Below, in pieces: positions 35,397-37,763 of a stretch of DNA of 37,763 nt. A program made the position numbers and the translations under genes. The notes under the pieces are model-generated. The model had not been told where the DNA came from and ran no database searches. It saw only the letters and a list, made by a program, of their open reading frames with translations. This stretch comes from Desulfobacter latus (GTDB taxonomy: Bacteria; Desulfobacterota; Desulfobacteria; Desulfobacterales; Desulfobacteraceae). Within the stretch, counting starts at the first letter, position 1; each line of letters opens with the position of its first letter. The stretch covers positions 1 to 37,763 of the forward strand of contig NZ_JACADJ010000037.1 in assembly GCF_013389365.1 (NCBI RefSeq). The letters are read 5' to 3'.

Positions 35397-36245
35397 ATGG
35401 ATATTTTAAAAACAAAAGCGGAGATGCAGACTTGGTCTGCTGCAAAAAAAAGACAGGGAAAGAGCATCGCCTTCGTACCTACCATGGGATACCTCCACAA
35501 AGGGCATGTTTCACTGCTTGAAATAGGCAAGCCCTTGAGTGATGAACTGGTTCTGAGTATTTTTGTAAATCCCACCCAATTTGGCCCCAATGAAGATCTG
35601 GACGCCTATCCCAGCAATATTCAAAATGACCTTGACCTGGCTGAGCAGGCAGGGGTGACAGCAGTCTTCCTTCCGGATAAAAACGAAATGTACGGGCCTG
35701 ACTACCAGACCCATGTCTATCTGGACCATCTTCCCCGGTATCTGTGTGGTCGATCCCGTCCGATCCACTTCGGGGGGGTGGCCACTGTGGTGACCAAATT
35801 GTTTAACATTGTCATGCCTGATGTGGCCGTTTTTGGAAAAAAAGACTTCCAGCAGCTTGCCGTTATCAGACAGATGGTGAAGGATCTGGATTTTAATATC
35901 CGAATCATCGGTGGGGAGATCATCAGAGAGACAGACGGGTTGGCCATGAGTTCCAGAAATGCCTATCTTACGCCGGCGCAGCGTGCTTCAGCCGTCTGCC
36001 TTTCCAGGGCCATCAATCTTTTGAAACAACGGGTTGACCAGGGCGTTCGGTCTGTACCGGATCTTGTCAGAGAGGCGGAATCCTTTATTCTTTCATTTGA
36101 CCACACCCGGATTGATTACATTGAACTGTGCCATCCCCGGACTCTTGAACCGGTGGATACCGTCCAGTCAGAAACGCTTTTGGCCCTGGCCGTACAGGTA
36201 GGAAAATCAAGGCTGATAGACAATGCGCTTATTGGGCCGACCTGA
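35397..36245 (+). CDS. panC: Pantothenate synthetase PanC
   Basis: PanC condenses pantoate and beta-alanine with ATP to make pantothenate, the vitamin B5 precursor of CoA. The 282 residues include VPTMGYLHKGHVSLL (nucleotidyl-transferase HxGH signature), IFVNPTQFGPNEDLDAYP, VFGKKDFQQLAVIRQM and the KMSKS-like MSSRNAYL. The ribosome binding site is weak (AGAGACG). No panB or panD is adjacent. The 3' end overlaps the next gene by 17 bases on the opposite strand. Confidence 0.96.
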   Translation: MDILKTKAEMQTWSAAKKRQGKSIAFVPTMGYLHKGHVSLLEIGKPLSDELVLSIFVNPTQFGPNEDLDAYPSNIQNDLDLAEQAGVTAVFLPDKNEMYGPDYQTHVYLDHLPRYLCGRSRPIHFGGVATVVTKLFNIVMPDVAVFGKKDFQQLAVIRQMVKDLDFNIRIIGGEIIRETDGLAMSSRNAYLTPAQRASAVCLSRAINLLKQRVDQGVRSVPDLVREAESFILSFDHTRIDYIELCHPRTLEPVDTVQSETLLALAVQVGKSRLIDNALIGPT

Positions 36246-37116
36246 TCTTTTCCGGCACCGGCGGTTTTACCACGACAATCACCCGGCACTCTTTTAAAAA
36301 AATGTGGCGTTCGCTTGCCCTGTCCAGGATTTTGGCGTCTGCCATGCTCACCACAATGGCATCGGTTTTGTCTCCGGTTTTTCTTAACGCCTTGATCACC
36401 AGAGGGGTTGAACCGACCCTGGCAGATGCAAGGGCCTGATCCATGTCGCATAAATAGGCGCAGACCCCTTTTTGAACGGCAAATTCCCGACTGATAAAAA
36501 CAGCGGAATAGATTTCCTTGCCCTGTTCACTGACAATGGTGGGATAAAGCACGGGTTCAAGATTTAACGTTCTTGCATCCACAATCAGTCCGGTATATGG
36601 CTTGGCATTCACAACAACGGAAGGTGTGTGCTTAACCGGTTCCGCCGGATCCTGTTTCAGCTCATTTATCTTGGGGATCTGCCGGATGTGTTCCGGGAGT
36701 ACCAATTGAAGAAATCCACCATAAAATGTGGCCTTCACCCAAACGTTCACATCCAGGGCCGATGTATATCGTTGACGGTAAACCCGGGCATCCTGGGCAA
36801 TCTTTTCAATCCCGGCAAGAATGGCATCATGGGTTGATGCGTATGCCCCAACCGTGAGATCTCCTGAAATTATCACCTGTTTGAGAATAGTAATCAGGTT
36901 CCGGGTGGCACTGGCCCTGGCAGACCCCGGCATAGCGACAGCTTTGCCTTCGGCATTGATTTCAGGGGCGGCATGACCTGTGGCCGTAACAAGCCCGATT
37001 GTCCAGTCTATGTGTCCGTTTTCAAGGGATTGAAAACAATGGGGCCAGGCTTTTTCCGTAAACATGATCATGCCCCAAACGACAATTCCTAACATCATCA
37101 TTAGATCGGTTTTCAT
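36229..37116 (-). CDS. Exported LPP20/FlgP-like protein
   Basis: The 295-residue protein has an N-terminal hydrophobic segment (LMMMLGIVVWGMIMF) acting as signal peptide or anchor. A region with NAEGKAVAMPGSARASATRNLITIL, RQRYTSALDVNVWVKATFYG and KPYTGLIVDARTLNLEP resembles LPP20-type lipoproteins and FlgP relatives of the envelope. GGGAG lies 9 bases before the ATG. Its start follows the mobB stop by 3 bases, so the two share a transcript without an obvious functional link. The family call is tentative. Confidence 0.6.
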   Translation of the reverse strand: MKTDLMMMLGIVVWGMIMFTEKAWPHCFQSLENGHIDWTIGLVTATGHAAPEINAEGKAVAMPGSARASATRNLITILKQVIISGDLTVGAYASTHDAILAGIEKIAQDARVYRQRYTSALDVNVWVKATFYGGFLQLVLPEHIRQIPKINELKQDPAEPVKHTPSVVVNAKPYTGLIVDARTLNLEPVLYPTIVSEQGKEIYSAVFISREFAVQKGVCAYLCDMDQALASARVGSTPLVIKALRKTGDKTDAIVVSMADAKILDRASERHIFLKECRVIVVVKPPVPEKIRSAQ

Positions 37117-37119
37117 CGG

Positions 37120-37641
37120 TTAAGCTCCCGGCCTGATTGACGCAAGAAAATGCTGCTCAAGCAGATCAGCAAGCGAGCTGGTATCCTCTAAACCGAAGCA
37201 TGGTTTTTTTTCGGGCCGGATATCCGTATCCGTTACAAAGGCTATAAGATCGGGATCTTCAAGGCACAAAGGGGCTTCATAGGGACCTTTTTTTCTGAAA
37301 ACTTCAATCTTGGGAAGACGGAAGGTCTTGAATCCTTCAGCAAGAATAAGGTCCATATCACCCAGATAGTGAAAAAATTTTTCTTCAGCCGGACGGGTAT
37401 CCTCTTTTACCAGGGCTACCTTTGTATCCGTCACAACAAGAGAGGCAACAGCGCCGGCATTTTTATGCCGCCAGCTGTCCTTGCCCTTTTTGTCAAAATT
37501 AACTTTATGGGTATGTTTTACCGATCCCACACGAAATCCCCGTGCGCTCAGCTCTTTGATCAGTTTTTCCATCAACGTGGTTTTCCCGGAGTTGGATTTG
37601 CCGACAATTAAAACAATTCCGGGGATTTTTTCGCTGTTCAT
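37120..37641 (-). CDS. mobB: Molybdopterin-guanine dinucleotide biosynthesis protein MobB
   Basis: This is a GTP-binding helper of MobA in making the guanine dinucleotide form of molybdenum cofactor. The ATG at 37641 gives 173 residues; an upstream in-frame TTG lies within the hairpin at 37647-37693 and is unlikely. The P-loop is LIVGKSNSGKTTLMEKLI, followed by GFRVGSVKHTHK and DLILAEGFKTFRLPKIEVFRK, all typical of MobB. No good ribosome binding site is seen between the hairpin and the start, so the hairpin may have displaced the native leader. Confidence 0.93.
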   Translation of the reverse strand: MNSEKIPGIVLIVGKSNSGKTTLMEKLIKELSARGFRVGSVKHTHKVNFDKKGKDSWRHKNAGAVASLVVTDTKVALVKEDTRPAEEKFFHYLGDMDLILAEGFKTFRLPKIEVFRKKGPYEAPLCLEDPDLIAFVTDTDIRPEKKPCFGLEDTSSLADLLEQHFLASIRPGA

Positions 37642-37646
37642 AAAAT

Positions 37647-37693
37647 GCGGCAAGGAAACCCCTGAGTCTTTAGCTCAGGGGAGGAATTGCCGC
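37647..37693. mobile_element. IS200/IS605-like subterminal hairpin
   Basis: A two-part palindrome is directly visible. The outer stem GCGGCAA (37647-37653) pairs with TTGCCGC (37687-37693) and the inner stem CCCCTGAG (37659-37666) pairs with CTCAGGGG (37674-37681), with AGGAA-like internal loops. This is the look of end hairpins in IS200/IS605 elements and of TnpB-linked RNAs (GGAAACCCC ... GGGGAGGAA). No transposase is visible in the window, so it is a remnant or the edge of an element that continues to the right. Confidence 0.5.
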
Positions 37694-37708
37694 CCTCCTT
37701 ATAATAAT

Positions 37709-37763
37709 TTAGTAGTCCAGGTACCGGACCTTAGCACGTCGTATTGTAGGAATAGCCGTCAGA
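37709..37763 (-). CDS. Possible C-terminal end of a gene cut by the window edge
   Basis: On the minus strand the frame is open from the window edge to a TAA at 37709-37711 and ends RRAKVRYLDY. Only 17 codons are visible, with no family resemblance. It would end just before the hairpin at 37647-37693, so it may be the tail of a mobile-element gene. Support is weak. Confidence 0.2.
   Translation of the reverse strand, partial: LTAIPTIRRAKVRYLDY

Noticed and set aside
1-37763. CRISPR arrays and tRNA genes
   Set aside because: Reading both strands showed no regularly spaced repeats and no T-loop/CCA-type tRNA pattern.

Overview
The window most resembles a chromosome segment from a sulfate-reducing deltaproteobacterium (Desulfobacterota, probably Desulfobacterales). 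This is inferred from the gene set and order: a glnE / asnS / fused radical SAM-DUF2344 / RNase G block, then rpmH-rnpA-yidD-yidC-jag-mnmE, then small conserved genes, GGDEF, panC and mobB. No rRNA, tRNA or CRISPR array was seen.

Left accessory region (1-5095): this looks like part of a chromosomal integron cassette array. Three attC-like sites end near 257, 3047 and 4784. The cassette borders can be checked internally: the bases just after one recombination point are the reverse complement of the R'' box at the end of the same cassette, for both complete cassettes (258-3047 and 3048-4784). Cassette 1 is AT-rich and carries a membrane HD-GYP phosphodiesterase and a secreted/outer-membrane beta-barrel-like protein. 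Cassette 2 carries an IS91-type (two-tyrosine HUH) transposase and a 40-codon ORF that stops inside the attC R'' box. A broken NYN-domain fragment follows.

Defence region (5096-17844): on the minus strand lies a BREX type 3 locus in its usual order, but damaged. brxF has lost its P-loop core and pglX is a 177-residue N-terminal stub. An OLD/RecF-like ATPase gene sits where the rest of pglX and the helicase gene brxHII would be. brxC, pglZ and brxA remain open. Divergently transcribed is a large TOTE-type protein (primase, SF2 helicase, phospholipase-D-like nuclease). It is followed by a diadenylate-cyclase-like (DisA_N/DAC) protein whose RHR motif is altered. This is the most interesting part of the window.

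Core region (17889-37763): glnE and asnS converge. The radical SAM gene and rng are co-directional. rpmH, rnpA, yidD, yidC, jag and mnmE form the classical ribosomal L34 / RNase P / membrane insertase / tRNA modification cluster, with a good sigma-70-like promoter before rpmH. Overlapping small genes follow (YkgJ-type CxxC protein, a 119-residue protein, a PrmA-like methyltransferase, an exported nuclease). Then come a GGDEF cyclase, panC with a structured leader, an exported LPP20-like protein, mobB, and an IS200/IS605-like hairpin at the right edge.
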